Positions 49,326 to 59,509 of a DNA stretch of 64,000 bases are shown piece after piece. The notes beneath the pieces were generated by a model, which did no database searches, was not told the origin of the DNA, and worked only from the letters and a program-made list of their open reading frames with translations. A program made the position numbers and the translations under genes. Origin of the DNA: Enterovibrio norvegicus FF-33 (GTDB lineage: Bacteria; Pseudomonadota; Gammaproteobacteria; Enterobacterales; Vibrionaceae); NCBI RefSeq assembly GCF_000286835.2, contig NZ_AJYD02000001.1, forward strand, positions 38,489 through 102,488, read 5' to 3'. How positions within the stretch are numbered: the first letter of the stretch is position 1; the number at the start of each line of letters is the position of its first letter.

Positions 49326-50867
49326 CTACCTGTCCGATGACTCGCGTGAGACGGGTAAGCTAACCACATCTTCGTTTTGTTCAGATTCTTCTGACGTGTC
49401 TCTTTTTAGCATAGTCGGGCTGATATCGCGCTTTACCTCTACCCCGAGGGATTTAAAGCCTTCCACCTGACGAAGAATATTCCCTCGTCCTGTCGACAAT
49501 TTATTTAGCGCGCTGTGGTAGCTGTCTCCCGCTTTATCAAGCGCTGCACCGAGCACTTCAACATCTGCGACAAACAGACGAATCTTATCGTAAAGCTTGG
49601 CGGCTTTATCGGCGATAAGACGCGCATTCTGATTTTGATGCTCATAACGCCACAAATTGTTGATGGTTCTCAATGCCACCAGCAAGGTCGTTGGACTGAC
49701 AAGCATGATATTATGATCAAGTGCCTCGCGGATCAGTGATGGCTCAGCTTCTAAGGCAATCTGGAATGCGGGCTCAATAGGAATAAACATCAGCACGTAA
49801 TCAAGGCTGTGAACACCATGCAGTTGATGATAATCCTTTCGCCCAAGCCCTCGAATATGCCCGCGAATAGCGGCAACGTGCTCGCGCAACGCGCTGTCTT
49901 TTTCCGCCACTGTATCTGCGTGGAAATAACGTTCATACGCGACCAGCACCATTTTGGCGTCAATCACGACGTCTTTTTCTTGCGGCAAACGCACAATCAC
50001 GTCTGGCTGATAGCGCTTGCCTTCCTCGTTTTCTAAGCTAACTTGGGTTTGGTATTCATAACCATCACGTAAGCCAGATTCCTCCAACACGCGCGCCAGT
50101 ACAACCTCGCCCCAGTTACCCTGCTGCTTGTTATCCCCTTTCAACGCTTGCGTCAGGTTCACGGCTTCACGTGTCATGTCCTCATTGAGCTTTTGCAGGC
50201 TTTTGATTTCATGGATCAGGGTGTGACGCTCTTTGGCCTGCTCACCAAAGCTATCACTGACTTGTTTATGAAAGCCCTCTAGCTGGCTTTTCAGCGGGCC
50301 TAATAACGAATCTAAGCTTTGTCTATTTTGTTCATCGACAGTCCGTGTTTTGTGGTCGAACACTTTGTTGGCCAAACTTTCGAACTGCACGCGTAGGCGC
50401 TCTTCAGCGCTTTCGAGTAAGCGGATTTTCTCGTCTGCCGCTTCCAATTGCTCTTCAGTGCGGGTTTGCTGTTCACGTAGTGAAAGCTCTAGCGCTGCTT
50501 TGTGATCACGCAGGGAATCTAACGTCTCAGCAAGCTGCACTTTTTCCGCACGAAGTGCGTCCATTTGACGGAGCTTTTCGGCCGCCGCGGCCAGTCTGCC
50601 ATACTGCAGGCGAAGTTCAGCGCTGAGTCGATCTCGATCCAAATCCAGTTCATCGAGCTCTCCTTGAAGCGATGTGTTCTCGGTTTGCAGACGCTCAATC
50701 GCAGCGCAGCTGAGTTTTTCGTCTGCCTCACGTTGCTGCATATGGAGATCGCGCAGGTTTCGCTGTGCCATACGATGATAGACCGCACTGACGATGAATG
50801 TCAGTCCTGCACCTATTGCCGCTGCAAGCCATATCATGCCATCTGAAAACAGGCTTTCGATCTGCAT
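49326..50867 (-). CDS. rmuC: DNA recombination protein RmuC
   Basis: A 513-residue predicted nuclease that limits inversions between repeats. One N-terminal membrane segment (about 8-28), a coiled coil of some 150 residues, then the PD-(D/E)XK-like RmuC domain (NWGEVVLARVLEESGL, DVVIDAKMVL). The ATG at 50867 has AAGG upstream; a TTG at 50906 does not. It stands just before ubiE, as in E. coli. Confidence 0.93.
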   Translation of the reverse strand: MQIESLFSDGMIWLAAAIGAGLTFIVSAVYHRMAQRNLRDLHMQQREADEKLSCAAIERLQTENTSLQGELDELDLDRDRLSAELRLQYGRLAAAAEKLRQMDALRAEKVQLAETLDSLRDHKAALELSLREQQTRTEEQLEAADEKIRLLESAEERLRVQFESLANKVFDHKTRTVDEQNRQSLDSLLGPLKSQLEGFHKQVSDSFGEQAKERHTLIHEIKSLQKLNEDMTREAVNLTQALKGDNKQQGNWGEVVLARVLEESGLRDGYEYQTQVSLENEEGKRYQPDVIVRLPQEKDVVIDAKMVLVAYERYFHADTVAEKDSALREHVAAIRGHIRGLGRKDYHQLHGVHSLDYVLMFIPIEPAFQIALEAEPSLIREALDHNIMLVSPTTLLVALRTINNLWRYEHQNQNARLIADKAAKLYDKIRLFVADVEVLGAALDKAGDSYHSALNKLSTGRGNILRQVEGFKSLGVEVKRDISPTMLKRDTSEESEQNEDVVSLPVSRESSDR

Positions 50868-51000
50868 CCCATTAACCTTTTCAATGTTCATCATTACTTG
50901 TAGCAAAGGCTAATAAGACACTGGATAAATGTCCAGTCTTTCTGTTTATCGGTAACTGCACTAGACTGCTGCTCTCCTCTTTATTAAGTAAGCACTTCTC

Positions 51001-51879
51001 ATGAATGATCGCCTTGCGATTGGCTACGGATTGGCTGCCGTGTTGCTTTGGTCAACCGTCGCGACGGCTTTTAAAATCACCCTGACTTACATGGACCCGA
51101 TCCAAATGCTGGCTGCCGCCAGTGTGGTCTCTGCATTGTCACTTGTCGCTGTGGCGGGATGGCAAGGCAATCTACACCTCATTACGTCGACGTTTTTTCG
51201 CCGTCCGCTTTATTATTTGATGCTTGGGCTTATCAATCCGTTTATCTATTATTTGGTGCTGTTTAAAGCCTACGACTTGCTGCCCGCATCATTGGCTCAG
51301 CCGCTTAATTACAGTTGGGCGATTACGCTGACTTTGATGGCGGCCATATTCTTAGGGCAAAAAATTCGTAAGCAGGATTGGATTGCGGCGGCATTGGGCT
51401 ATGCCGGTGTGGTGGTTATTGCGACCAAGGGCAATGTCTTGGACTTAAACTTTGATAGCCCGCTAGGCGTTGGATTGGCCCTTTTCTCAACACTACTTTG
51501 GGCTGGTTATTGGATCCTAAACGCAAAAAACCAAGCCGACCCTGTCATTGGGTTGTTACTTGGTTTTCTTTTGTCCTTGCCGTTCTCTATCGGTCTTAGC
51601 CTATATAGTAGCGATTGGAGTGGTATTCCTTGGCAAGGCTGGCTCGCCGTCAGTTACGTGGGCTTGTTTGAAATGGGGATCACGTTTGTGCTTTGGCTGA
51701 AGGCGATGAAGTTGGCGACCAATACCGCCAAAATCAGCAACCTTATCTTTATTTCGCCATTCATTTCACTGATATTACTGGCCAATATTATAGGCGAGCA
51801 AATCCACCCAACGACCTTGATAGGCTTGGTAATGATTATTGCTGGTTTATTGATTCAGCAACGAAAAAGTAAGACGTGA
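51001..51879 (+). CDS. EamA family (DMT) transporter
   Basis: A 292-residue protein with ten membrane segments in two homologous halves, the drug/metabolite transporter layout. Each half ends with an EamA-type signature (AQPLNYSWAITLTLMAAIFL and the later KISNLIFISPFISLILL). Substrate unknown. It is distinct from rarD, also an EamA protein in this window. Divergent from rmuC. Confidence 0.88.
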   Translation: MNDRLAIGYGLAAVLLWSTVATAFKITLTYMDPIQMLAAASVVSALSLVAVAGWQGNLHLITSTFFRRPLYYLMLGLINPFIYYLVLFKAYDLLPASLAQPLNYSWAITLTLMAAIFLGQKIRKQDWIAAALGYAGVVVIATKGNVLDLNFDSPLGVGLALFSTLLWAGYWILNAKNQADPVIGLLLGFLLSLPFSIGLSLYSSDWSGIPWQGWLAVSYVGLFEMGITFVLWLKAMKLATNTAKISNLIFISPFISLILLANIIGEQIHPTTLIGLVMIIAGLLIQQRKSKT

Positions 51880-51889
51880 TTTAAAACAG

Positions 51890-52180
51890 TTAAGCGTTAC
51901 GCTGCGCTAGATATTGGCGCAGCTCATCCACTGAAATGCCGTCATCTGCGATTTCTTGTGCCAATTCCTGAACGCGCTCTCCGCGGCGATCCGCAATAAC
52001 TTTATTAAATTGATGGACCAATTCACGCAATCCACTGATCGGTACTTGGCGAGCCGCACGTTGGACGCGATCCTCACTCATACCGCTTAATTCTGTGAGA
52101 AGTTTACCAAACATCATTTTCTCTGGAGATTCTTCAAGAGTCTCCAAGTGACGAGCTAATTCAAGCATCGACATCGACAT
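51890..52180 (-). CDS. Small helical protein, possibly H-NS-like
   Basis: A 96-residue, charged, all-helical protein beginning MSMSMLELARHLETLEE. I cannot name it with certainty. The segment ERVQELAQEIADDGISVDEL resembles the linker after the coiled coil in H-NS relatives, but no H-NS DNA-binding domain follows, so it could be an oligomerisation-only partner or an unrelated regulator. The ATG at 52180 is used because upstream sequence is AT-rich and unlike a protein. Confidence 0.65.
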   Translation of the reverse strand: MSMSMLELARHLETLEESPEKMMFGKLLTELSGMSEDRVQRAARQVPISGLRELVHQFNKVIADRRGERVQELAQEIADDGISVDELRQYLAQRNA

Positions 52181-52260
52181 AGTTATACAACCTATTGTTT
52201 TAATTTTCGGGAAGAAAGGAAGTGTTCGCACACTAAATATACTCCCTTTGGTCAATAAGC

Positions 52261-52301
52261 AACAAAAAAATACCCGCACAAAATAATTTGGCGGGTAAAT
52301 A
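52261..52301 (-). terminator. Intrinsic terminator after the Bcr/CflA transporter
   Basis: Minus-strand stem TACCCGC/GCGGGTA with seven T. Confidence 0.85.
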
Positions 52302-52422
52302 GTCGGTAATAAGCACGCCATTATTACGAAGTGAATGCCGTAAACATATCGCCTAGAGGGTCAGCACTTCGTGCTTTGTGCGCTTTTTCACTAATATAGC
52401 TTACAGTACTGTTTTCTCGTTT

Positions 52423-53619
52423 TTAGCACTCAGCCGTATGCCAGCGCTTGCCTGCTCGAGACCAAAGCACAGCCAAGCCCGGCGCAATCAACAGCATATG
52501 GAAAACCAATAGGTGAGGCTCAGAAAGACCAGCTCGTTGTGTCAGGCTGACAAGGATACCCGCGCCACTCATTTGAAAGAGGCCAAGCAGCGCCGCCGCT
52601 GTGCCAGCACGTTGACCAAAAGGCTCCAGCGCTTTGCCTGCCGACGAGCCCAACACCCAAGCAAAGCCAAATGACGATAAGAACACGGGCACCATGAAGG
52701 CCCACGCGGTTTGTGTCGAGCTCAACACGCCCATCAACACACCCGCAAATACCAATATCATCATGCCTGCGTTTAGCGTTTTACGGCTCCCGACGATATC
52801 CATAACTTTTGGCGTCGTCATTGAAGCAAAAATATTGAGCGCAGCGTTGATGGCAAACCATCCTGTAAACTGCCCCATCGACAAGCCCAATCCATTGATG
52901 AGTCTCACCGGTGCTGACGTTACGTAAGCCAGAATCACCGCCATTGCCAACATGCAAAGCACGGCATGATAGATAAACACGGGTTCTTTCAATACTTGCC
53001 AGTAACGGGAAGGACTCAACAGCGCGCCGCTTGAATCGGTATCAGCTGGGCGCGTTTCGCGAAACAGCGTAAATACCAGCACCAAAGCCACTAGCGCATA
53101 TGCCATCATGAAACTAAAGTTTGAACGCCAGCCAAAGTGAACAGTTAACCAACTGCCCAACAACGGTGCCAGCGCAGGGATAAAACAGATAGCACCATTG
53201 AGGTAACTGATCATTTGACCGCTTCGCTTACCGCCAAAGCTATCTCGTACTGCCGCAAACGCACACACAGAGGTTGCGCACGCACCCGCACCTTGCAGTA
53301 AACGCGCAATGAGCAAAGCGTCTAACGAAGAAGCAACCCAAGCCATGGCAGAGCTTGCGGCGTAAATAGAGATACCCACTAAAGCGACGGGACGACGACC
53401 AAAACGATCGGCTAATGGGCCAGCCAACAATTGGCCCATGCCCAAACTCACCATAAACCATGAAATAGTGTCTTGAATACGGGTCGGCGCAACATCAAAT
53501 TCTGCGGCCATAATTGGCATAGCAGGCAAATAAATATCAATAGCAAGCGGGCTGAACAGTACAAGCAGTACCATCAATGCAACCAAGCGGCTATCAGGTT
53601 TCGAAGAGGGGGTGGACAT
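52423..53619 (-). CDS. Bcr/CflA family multidrug efflux MFS transporter
   Basis: A 398-residue, 12-segment major facilitator. The motif A loop reads GPLADRFGRRPV and motif C-like RLLQGAGACATSV fits the drug:H+ antiporter-1 (Bcr/CflA) branch. Likely exports drugs or sulfonamide/bicyclomycin-like compounds; the true substrate is unknown. The ATG at 53619 has AGGAG upstream. A LysR regulator is divergent from it with about 98 bases between, suggesting direct control. Confidence 0.88.
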   Translation of the reverse strand: MSTPSSKPDSRLVALMVLLVLFSPLAIDIYLPAMPIMAAEFDVAPTRIQDTISWFMVSLGMGQLLAGPLADRFGRRPVALVGISIYAASSAMAWVASSLDALLIARLLQGAGACATSVCAFAAVRDSFGGKRSGQMISYLNGAICFIPALAPLLGSWLTVHFGWRSNFSFMMAYALVALVLVFTLFRETRPADTDSSGALLSPSRYWQVLKEPVFIYHAVLCMLAMAVILAYVTSAPVRLINGLGLSMGQFTGWFAINAALNIFASMTTPKVMDIVGSRKTLNAGMMILVFAGVLMGVLSSTQTAWAFMVPVFLSSFGFAWVLGSSAGKALEPFGQRAGTAAALLGLFQMSGAGILVSLTQRAGLSEPHLLVFHMLLIAPGLAVLWSRAGKRWHTAEC

Positions 53620-53717
53620 AAGGAACTCCTGATTAATTGCGCGCAGTGTAGTCTTGTTTTGATATGAATAAAAATGGCTTATAGTCAGGTGAGACATTCC
53701 CGTATGGAATATTACTA

Positions 53718-54686
53718 TTGAATCTGAATCATTTATTACGCTACGACCTCAATATGCTGATTTGTTTGCATATTTTATTGGAAGAGTGCAACGTCACGCG
53801 CACAGCTCAACGTTTGCATCTGAGCCAATCTGCGGTGAGTAAGAGCCTCGCCAAGCTACGCGAGCAATTTGATGACCCTTTATTTAACCGTACTTCACGT
53901 GGTTTACACCCGACAGCCAAGGCACTATCACTTAAACCCGCGCTGAAAAACTTGCTCAACCATTTAGACGGACTGACTGTATCTGATGCGTTCAATCCCG
54001 CTACCAGTGATCGTCGTTTTCATTTTGCACTGGTCGAAAGCGCCTACCCTCTTTTGATGCCGCGATTCTTAGGTGAAATACTAGATGCAGCGCCATCAAT
54101 CACCTTAGATACTCAGGCATGGGGTGCTGGTACGTTTGATGCAATGGCACGGGGCGAAGTGGACTTTGGTATAACAGGAAAAGATCTGAACCCTGCTGAT
54201 GCGATGCTCACTTTAATGCCTCCCAAAGGCATCGTTTACGAAGAGTTATATCAAGATCATCAAAAAGTGATTGTTCGCCAAGGGCACCCGTTATTGTCAA
54301 AGCGCTGGAATATGGAAAGCTATCTCAAACAGCGCCATATACAAGTCCGTTGTGATGGCAGCGATCGCTGGCTACTGGATTACAAACTCGCCGAACGTGG
54401 GCTTGAACGCGACATTGCGATGTATGTGCCTGACTTTAATAGTGCGGCCAGTTTATGCACCCATACCGATTTGGTATTTACCGCGCCATCTCACTTCGCA
54501 AACGCCGTGGCCAAGCAACTGGATTTAGTGGTGACATCTTTGCCTGAGCCGTTACCGCCCATGGCATATACCCTATTTTGGCATCAAAGTCAGGAATCTG
54601 ACCCTGGTCATCGTTGGCTTAGACAGCTCATTATTTCGCGTTGCCGATATATGACAGAAATTGCAGCGGCTGAGGAAAACAGATAG
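53718..54686 (+). CDS. LysR-type transcriptional regulator
   Basis: A 322-residue regulator: winged helix-turn-helix at residues 5-63 (QRLHLSQSAVSKSLAKL) and a periplasmic-binding-like effector domain behind. It starts with TTG at 53718, GGA nine bases upstream. Divergent from the Bcr/CflA pump, whose expression it probably controls. The inducer cannot be told from sequence. Confidence 0.88.
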   Translation: MNLNHLLRYDLNMLICLHILLEECNVTRTAQRLHLSQSAVSKSLAKLREQFDDPLFNRTSRGLHPTAKALSLKPALKNLLNHLDGLTVSDAFNPATSDRRFHFALVESAYPLLMPRFLGEILDAAPSITLDTQAWGAGTFDAMARGEVDFGITGKDLNPADAMLTLMPPKGIVYEELYQDHQKVIVRQGHPLLSKRWNMESYLKQRHIQVRCDGSDRWLLDYKLAERGLERDIAMYVPDFNSAASLCTHTDLVFTAPSHFANAVAKQLDLVVTSLPEPLPPMAYTLFWHQSQESDPGHRWLRQLIISRCRYMTEIAAAEENR

Positions 54687-54770
54687 GTTAGAGCCTTGAG
54701 AGAACACGCTAAACCTCATCGCTTTTTTGAACATTACGATCAATCAAAACAGATAAAAATAGGACGAAAA

Positions 54771-56558
54771 ATGCACGCCACTTATGCTGATCGCGTCAAC
54801 GCATTGCGACGCTGGCTGGAAGACCAAGCGCTGGACGCACTGGTTATTCCACATGAAGACGAGTTTCTTGGAGAGTATATTCCCGCCCACAATGAGCGTC
54901 TTCACTGGGCCACCGGATTTACAGGTTCGGCAGGCGCGGCGGTGATCACTCGTGAAAATGCAGCCATTTTTGTTGATGGTCGCTACACCGTACAGGTGCG
55001 TAAACAAGTCCCTGGCGATATTTTTGAATATCGTCATTTGATTGAACAACCTGCATTGCAATGGCTTACTTCTAACTTGCCACAAGGCAGCAAAGTCGCC
55101 ATCGATACGCGTCTTCATAGCGCAAACTGGCTAGCTAACGCCGAGCAAACTGTGGCAGGAAAACTGACACTGACCGCTATCGACAGCAACCCGATTGATG
55201 CACTTTGGCACGATCGTCCTGAGCCACGTTTAACCACTGCTCGTCTGATGGGCAACGAGCTCGTTGGACAAAGCAGCACAGAAAAACGCGTGCTCATTGG
55301 CCAAGCACTGACAAAAGCCGGTGCAAACGCAGCGTTGCTGAGTCAACTAGACAGCATTTGTTGGCTCTTAAACATTCGTGGTGGCGATGTATCTCGCCTT
55401 CCCGTCGTATTGGCTTCTGCATTGGTTGAAGCGAATGGCAACGTCATCCTGTTTATCGATCCTAGCCGCCTACCTGATGACTTTACAGCACATGTTGGCG
55501 CAGGCGTATCGGTGCAATCACCTGATGCACTAGAAGTGGCCTTGTCGGCTATGTCTGGCAAAACCATTTTGGTCGACCCACAAACCAGCAATGCTTGGGC
55601 AAGTCAGGTTCTGGCCAAAAATGGCGCAATCATTGTGCACGCTGCAGATCCTTGCATGCTGCCGAAAGCGGCCAAAAACACCACTGAAATTGCAGGCATG
55701 AAAGCGAGTCATATCCGAGATGGTGTGGCAGTAAGTCGTTTTCTAGCATGGCTAGATGCACAAGTCGCAGCAGGCATTCTTCCAAACGAAGCAGCGCTTT
55801 CTGACAAACTCTACAGCTTCCGCGAATTGGACGAAACGCTGGCAGATTTGAGCTTTGATACCATTTCAGCCGCAGGCGGAAATGCGGCCATGTGCCACTA
55901 TAACCACCTCAATCAACCGAAGCCTGGCGAACTGGAACTGAATAACGTGTATCTGGTGGACTCTGGCGGTCAATATCCAGATGGCACGACAGATATCACG
56001 CGCACCGTGGCAATCGGTGAATGCTCTGATGGCGTGAAGCAAGCATTTACGCTGGTTCTCAAAGGTCACATTGCACTCACCACAGCACGTTTCCCGAAAG
56101 GCACCGCTGGCAGCCAATTGGATGCATTAGCTCGCCAATACTTGTGGGCAAACGGCTTTGATTACGATCACGGTACAGGTCATGGCGTTGGTCACTTCCT
56201 CAGTGTTCACGAAGGTCCACAACGCATTGCCAAGGCGCCAAATACCGTTGCCTTACTGCCAGGTATGGTGCTCTCCAATGAGCCTGGCTACTACCGCGCA
56301 GACGCATTTGGTATTCGTATTGAAAATCTAGAGTTGGTGGTAGAAGTACCCACAGCCGGTGACATGACGGTATTGGGTTTTGAGTCACTAACTCGCGCGC
56401 CAATTGATCGTCGTTTGGTGGATGTAAATCTGCTGACTGACAGCGAGATCGCATGGTGGAACGATTACCATCAAAAAGTGTGGGCCGATATCAGTCCATC
56501 ACTGCAAGGTGATGATCTAGCTTGGCTTGAGCAAGCTGTGGCACCCTTGTCTCGATAA
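54771..56558 (+). CDS. Aminopeptidase P family protein (M24B)
   Basis: A 595-residue Xaa-Pro aminopeptidase of the long, three-domain type. Two N-terminal creatinase-like domains precede the pita-bread catalytic domain, where the metal ligands are visible: VDSGGQYPDGTTD (two Asp), GTGHGVGH (His), NEPGYY (Glu) and IRIENL (Glu). So it should remove N-terminal residues preceding proline. ATG at 54771 with AGGA upstream. Longer than the 440-residue PepP. Confidence 0.9.
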   Translation: MHATYADRVNALRRWLEDQALDALVIPHEDEFLGEYIPAHNERLHWATGFTGSAGAAVITRENAAIFVDGRYTVQVRKQVPGDIFEYRHLIEQPALQWLTSNLPQGSKVAIDTRLHSANWLANAEQTVAGKLTLTAIDSNPIDALWHDRPEPRLTTARLMGNELVGQSSTEKRVLIGQALTKAGANAALLSQLDSICWLLNIRGGDVSRLPVVLASALVEANGNVILFIDPSRLPDDFTAHVGAGVSVQSPDALEVALSAMSGKTILVDPQTSNAWASQVLAKNGAIIVHAADPCMLPKAAKNTTEIAGMKASHIRDGVAVSRFLAWLDAQVAAGILPNEAALSDKLYSFRELDETLADLSFDTISAAGGNAAMCHYNHLNQPKPGELELNNVYLVDSGGQYPDGTTDITRTVAIGECSDGVKQAFTLVLKGHIALTTARFPKGTAGSQLDALARQYLWANGFDYDHGTGHGVGHFLSVHEGPQRIAKAPNTVALLPGMVLSNEPGYYRADAFGIRIENLELVVEVPTAGDMTVLGFESLTRAPIDRRLVDVNLLTDSEIAWWNDYHQKVWADISPSLQGDDLAWLEQAVAPLSR

Positions 56559-56581
56559 CTCACTAGCACCGAGAACAGAAA

Positions 56582-56607
56582 GAAAAAGGCTCCTCGAGCC
56601 TTTTTAG
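56582..56607. terminator. Terminator between aminopeptidase P and thiH
   Basis: Stem AAAAAGGCTC/GAGCCTTTTT; usable on both strands. Confidence 0.9.
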
Positions 56608-56620
56608 TTTTCAATTTTGG

Positions 56621-57733
56621 CTACCCTGAGTACCCGGCTTGCCAATCCTTCCAAACCACGTCAAAACCTGCACTTTTCACCGCGTTGGCGACCTCTCTGG
56701 CGCTACGCTCATCAGAGACCGCAAACTGTTCCAATTCAGGCTCATTGTCGGCATATCCTCCAGGCTGAGTTTTTGATGCCGCTGACATAGACGTAATCCC
56801 AAGGGGTAAGACTTTATCGCGAAACGCAGGCGATTCACGGGTAGACAAGGAAAGCTCCACTTCCGTATTCAGCAGCCGATACGCGCAAATAAGCTGCACC
56901 AATTGTCTATCTGTCATGACAGATTTGGGCTGCACAGCGCCTTCACACGGACGCAATCTTGGGAACGATATGGAATAACGACTGCGCCAATAAGTTCGCT
57001 CCAAATAGTCGAGGTGAGTCGCGACGAAAAAGCAATCCGTTCGCCATTCATCAAGCCCAATTAGCGCACCAATACCGATTTTATCGATGCCTGCTCGCGC
57101 CAGCCTATCTGGCGTATCAAGCCTAAAAGCAAAGTCGGTTTTATTACCTCGAAGATGATGCTCACCGTAAGTCACCCGGTTATAGGTTTCCTGATAGACC
57201 ATCACCGCATCCAATCCCAACTCTTTGAGTTCAGCGTACTCTGCTTGCGCTAACGGCTGCACCTCCATCGCTAGATAACTGAATTGACGCTTAATTTCAG
57301 GTATCGCCTGACGAAAATAGTTCATGCCAACTTTGGTTTGATGCTCACCCGTGACCAGTAAAATGCTGTCAAAGTTCATCGCCTTGATAGCACGACACTC
57401 ACGGCCAATATCATCCATCGACAGGGTGCGTCGCTTGATGCGATTCTCCATCGAAAAGCCGCAATAGGTGCAAACATTGGCGCAAAGGTTCGACAAATAC
57501 AGCGGAACATAAAAATTCACTGTGTAACCAAAACGGCGGCGAGTTAACGCCGCTGCTTGTTGCGCCATGTGTTCGAGATAGGGCTCGGCAGAAGGCGATA
57601 TCAAGGCTTTAAAATCCTCAAGATCTCGCTTAGGTTTCGCCAGCGCACGCAAGACATCCGCTTCATTTTTACTATAGATAGATAGCCGAATATCGTCCCA
57701 ATCTAGCGTTTCCCAATAGGCTGAAAAACTCAT
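56621..57733 (-). CDS. thiH: 2-iminoacetate synthase (tyrosine lyase)
   Basis: Radical-SAM enzyme that cleaves tyrosine to dehydroglycine for the thiazole ring. 370 residues; the cluster motif is CANVCTYC. Last gene of thiCEFSGH, 15 bases after thiG. Confidence 0.96.
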   Translation of the reverse strand: MSFSAYWETLDWDDIRLSIYSKNEADVLRALAKPKRDLEDFKALISPSAEPYLEHMAQQAAALTRRRFGYTVNFYVPLYLSNLCANVCTYCGFSMENRIKRRTLSMDDIGRECRAIKAMNFDSILLVTGEHQTKVGMNYFRQAIPEIKRQFSYLAMEVQPLAQAEYAELKELGLDAVMVYQETYNRVTYGEHHLRGNKTDFAFRLDTPDRLARAGIDKIGIGALIGLDEWRTDCFFVATHLDYLERTYWRSRYSISFPRLRPCEGAVQPKSVMTDRQLVQLICAYRLLNTEVELSLSTRESPAFRDKVLPLGITSMSAASKTQPGGYADNEPELEQFAVSDERSAREVANAVKSAGFDVVWKDWQAGYSG

Positions 57734-57748
57734 TTTTTCTCCCGTCTA

Positions 57749-58519
57749 TCAGGTAAGTTCATCAAGAAACGACGTGAGTGGACTCGATGCAACAGCATGC
57801 TGTACTTTGCCCGCCAACCCTGCTTCATAGGCCATACGACCGCTTTCTACTGCCAACTTAAACGCCTGCGCCATGGCAACCGGATTGTGTGCCGCTGCAA
57901 TGGCTGTGTTCACCAATACTGCATCAGCACCTCTTTCCATCGCTTCTGCAGCGTGAGAAGGCGCGCCAATCCCTGCATCGACGATCACAGGCACCTTGGC
58001 TTGATCGATGATGATGTCGAGAAAGTCTCTCGACACTAGCCCTTTATTACTGCCAATCGGTGCACCTAGCGGCATCACTGCCGCGCAACCCACTTCCTCT
58101 AACCGCTTACAAAGCACAGGATCAGCATGACAATAAGGCAATACTATAAAACCCTCTCTTACCAGTACTTCTGCCGCCTTCAAGGTTTCTATCGGATCGG
58201 GCATGAGATATTTAGGGTCAGGATGAATTTCAAGCTTAAGCCAGTGAGTACCAAGCGCTTCTCGTGCCAATCGCGCAGCAAAAATGGCTTCTTTCGCCGT
58301 TTTTGCGCCTGACGTATTCGGCAATAAATTGAGATTAGCAGCGATAAGCGGTGCAAGAATATCGTCTTCGCGGTTTTGAACGTCAACGCGTTTAAGCGCC
58401 ATAGTGACAAGTTCAGAGCCACTTGCCGCAATACTTTGCGCCATCACTTTGGTTCCGGAAAATTTTCCGGTGCCCGTAAATAATCGAGATGAAAACGTTT
58501 TATCTGCAATTGTTAACAT
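57749..58519 (-). CDS. thiG: Thiazole synthase
   Basis: Builds the thiamine thiazole from dehydroglycine, deoxyxylulose phosphate and ThiS thiocarboxylate. 256 residues; family motifs FTGTGKF, ALKRVD and the phosphate-binding [17 protein letters not shown] are present. The ATG at 58519 is used: AGGAGG lies six bases upstream, whereas another in-frame ATG at 58525 touches it. It follows thiS by three bases. Confidence 0.96.
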   Translation of the reverse strand: MLTIADKTFSSRLFTGTGKFSGTKVMAQSIAASGSELVTMALKRVDVQNREDDILAPLIAANLNLLPNTSGAKTAKEAIFAARLAREALGTHWLKLEIHPDPKYLMPDPIETLKAAEVLVREGFIVLPYCHADPVLCKRLEEVGCAAVMPLGAPIGSNKGLVSRDFLDIIIDQAKVPVIVDAGIGAPSHAAEAMERGADAVLVNTAIAAAHNPVAMAQAFKLAVESGRMAYEAGLAGKVQHAVASSPLTSFLDELT

Positions 58520-58521
58520 GG

Positions 58522-58722
58522 TCATCCTCCTGCAATCGCTTGAAACACGGCGACCTGAATACCTTCGGTCAATGGTGTCTGCTGCCACTGACCTCGCGGG
58601 ATAATCTCTCCATTGATGGCGATGGCCACAGATTGCTGTGACAATGACAACTCGTGTATCAAAGCATCAAGATCACTGGCACCGGCTGGAGAATACGCCT
58701 GATCATTAAGCCAAATGTTCAT
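58522..58722 (-). CDS. thiS: Sulfur carrier protein ThiS
   Basis: A 66-residue ubiquitin-like sulfur carrier ending in the required C-terminal GG (QAIAGG), which ThiF adenylates. The ATG at 58722 has GAGG upstream; the frame open further upstream is inside thiF. It overlaps thiF by 17 bases. Confidence 0.95.
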   Translation of the reverse strand: MNIWLNDQAYSPAGASDLDALIHELSLSQQSVAIAINGEIIPRGQWQQTPLTEGIQVAVFQAIAGG

Positions 58723-59509
58723 CGGGCACCTCGCTGACATGTGATGAATTACGGGGGTGACAGACGGCGCAATCACTATCAATAGGGATCGACATAGCGC
58801 GAAGCGACAAGGATTGACCATCCAACTGATAGAAACGGCTGGGGATGCTTTTTGTCTGTGTCAGTAGCTTGAGCGCTTCCAAAGCTTGTAGGTTGCCAAT
58901 CACCCCAACAACGGGCCCTACGACACCAGTGCTTTGGCAATTTCGTGGAGAAGCATCCTTGCTTGCAGGAAACAAACAGTGATAACAAGGCGAAATGCTC
59001 GCGGCGAAATCAAACACCATCAACTGTCCTTGCCATCCAATAGCGGCACCTGCAACCAATGGTGTGCAAGACTTCCTGCACACTTCATTCACCGCTTGTC
59101 GGGTCGCCATATTGTCACTGCAATCGAGCACGACATCGGCCAATGACACTTCGAGATCAAGTGCTCTATCAACAAGGTAGCGTTCCACTGCGCGACATTG
59201 AATCTGTGTGTTCAGCGCCATTAGCTGCGCACTCAGTGCGCGCGCTTTGCTCTCACCCAGATTGCTTTCACGGTATGCCACTTGGCGTGACAAGTTTGAA
59301 CGCTCTACTGCATCATCATCAGCAAGCACTAGGTTACCTACACCCGCACCAGCAAGGTAGAGGCTGGCAGCAGTGCCTAGGCCGCCGCATCCCACAATAA
59401 GTACCTTTGCTTGCTTCAGGCGAGACTGCCCTTCTTCTCCCCACTCAGACAGCATAATTTGACGGCTGTAACGCTCAAACTCGCTATCAGACAGAGGCGG
59501 AATGCTCAT
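58706..59509 (-). CDS. thiF: ThiS adenylyltransferase
   Basis: An E1-like enzyme of 267 residues. The nucleotide-binding loop is VGCGGLGTAAS, with DDAVERSNLSRQ after it, and the zinc-binding cysteines are in CYHC and CAVC. It activates ThiS for sulfur transfer. Overlaps thiE by 23 bases. Confidence 0.95.
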   Translation of the reverse strand: MSIPPLSDSEFERYSRQIMLSEWGEEGQSRLKQAKVLIVGCGGLGTAASLYLAGAGVGNLVLADDDAVERSNLSRQVAYRESNLGESKARALSAQLMALNTQIQCRAVERYLVDRALDLEVSLADVVLDCSDNMATRQAVNEVCRKSCTPLVAGAAIGWQGQLMVFDFAASISPCYHCLFPASKDASPRNCQSTGVVGPVVGVIGNLQALEALKLLTQTKSIPSRFYQLDGQSLSLRAMSIPIDSDCAVCHPRNSSHVSEVPDEHLA

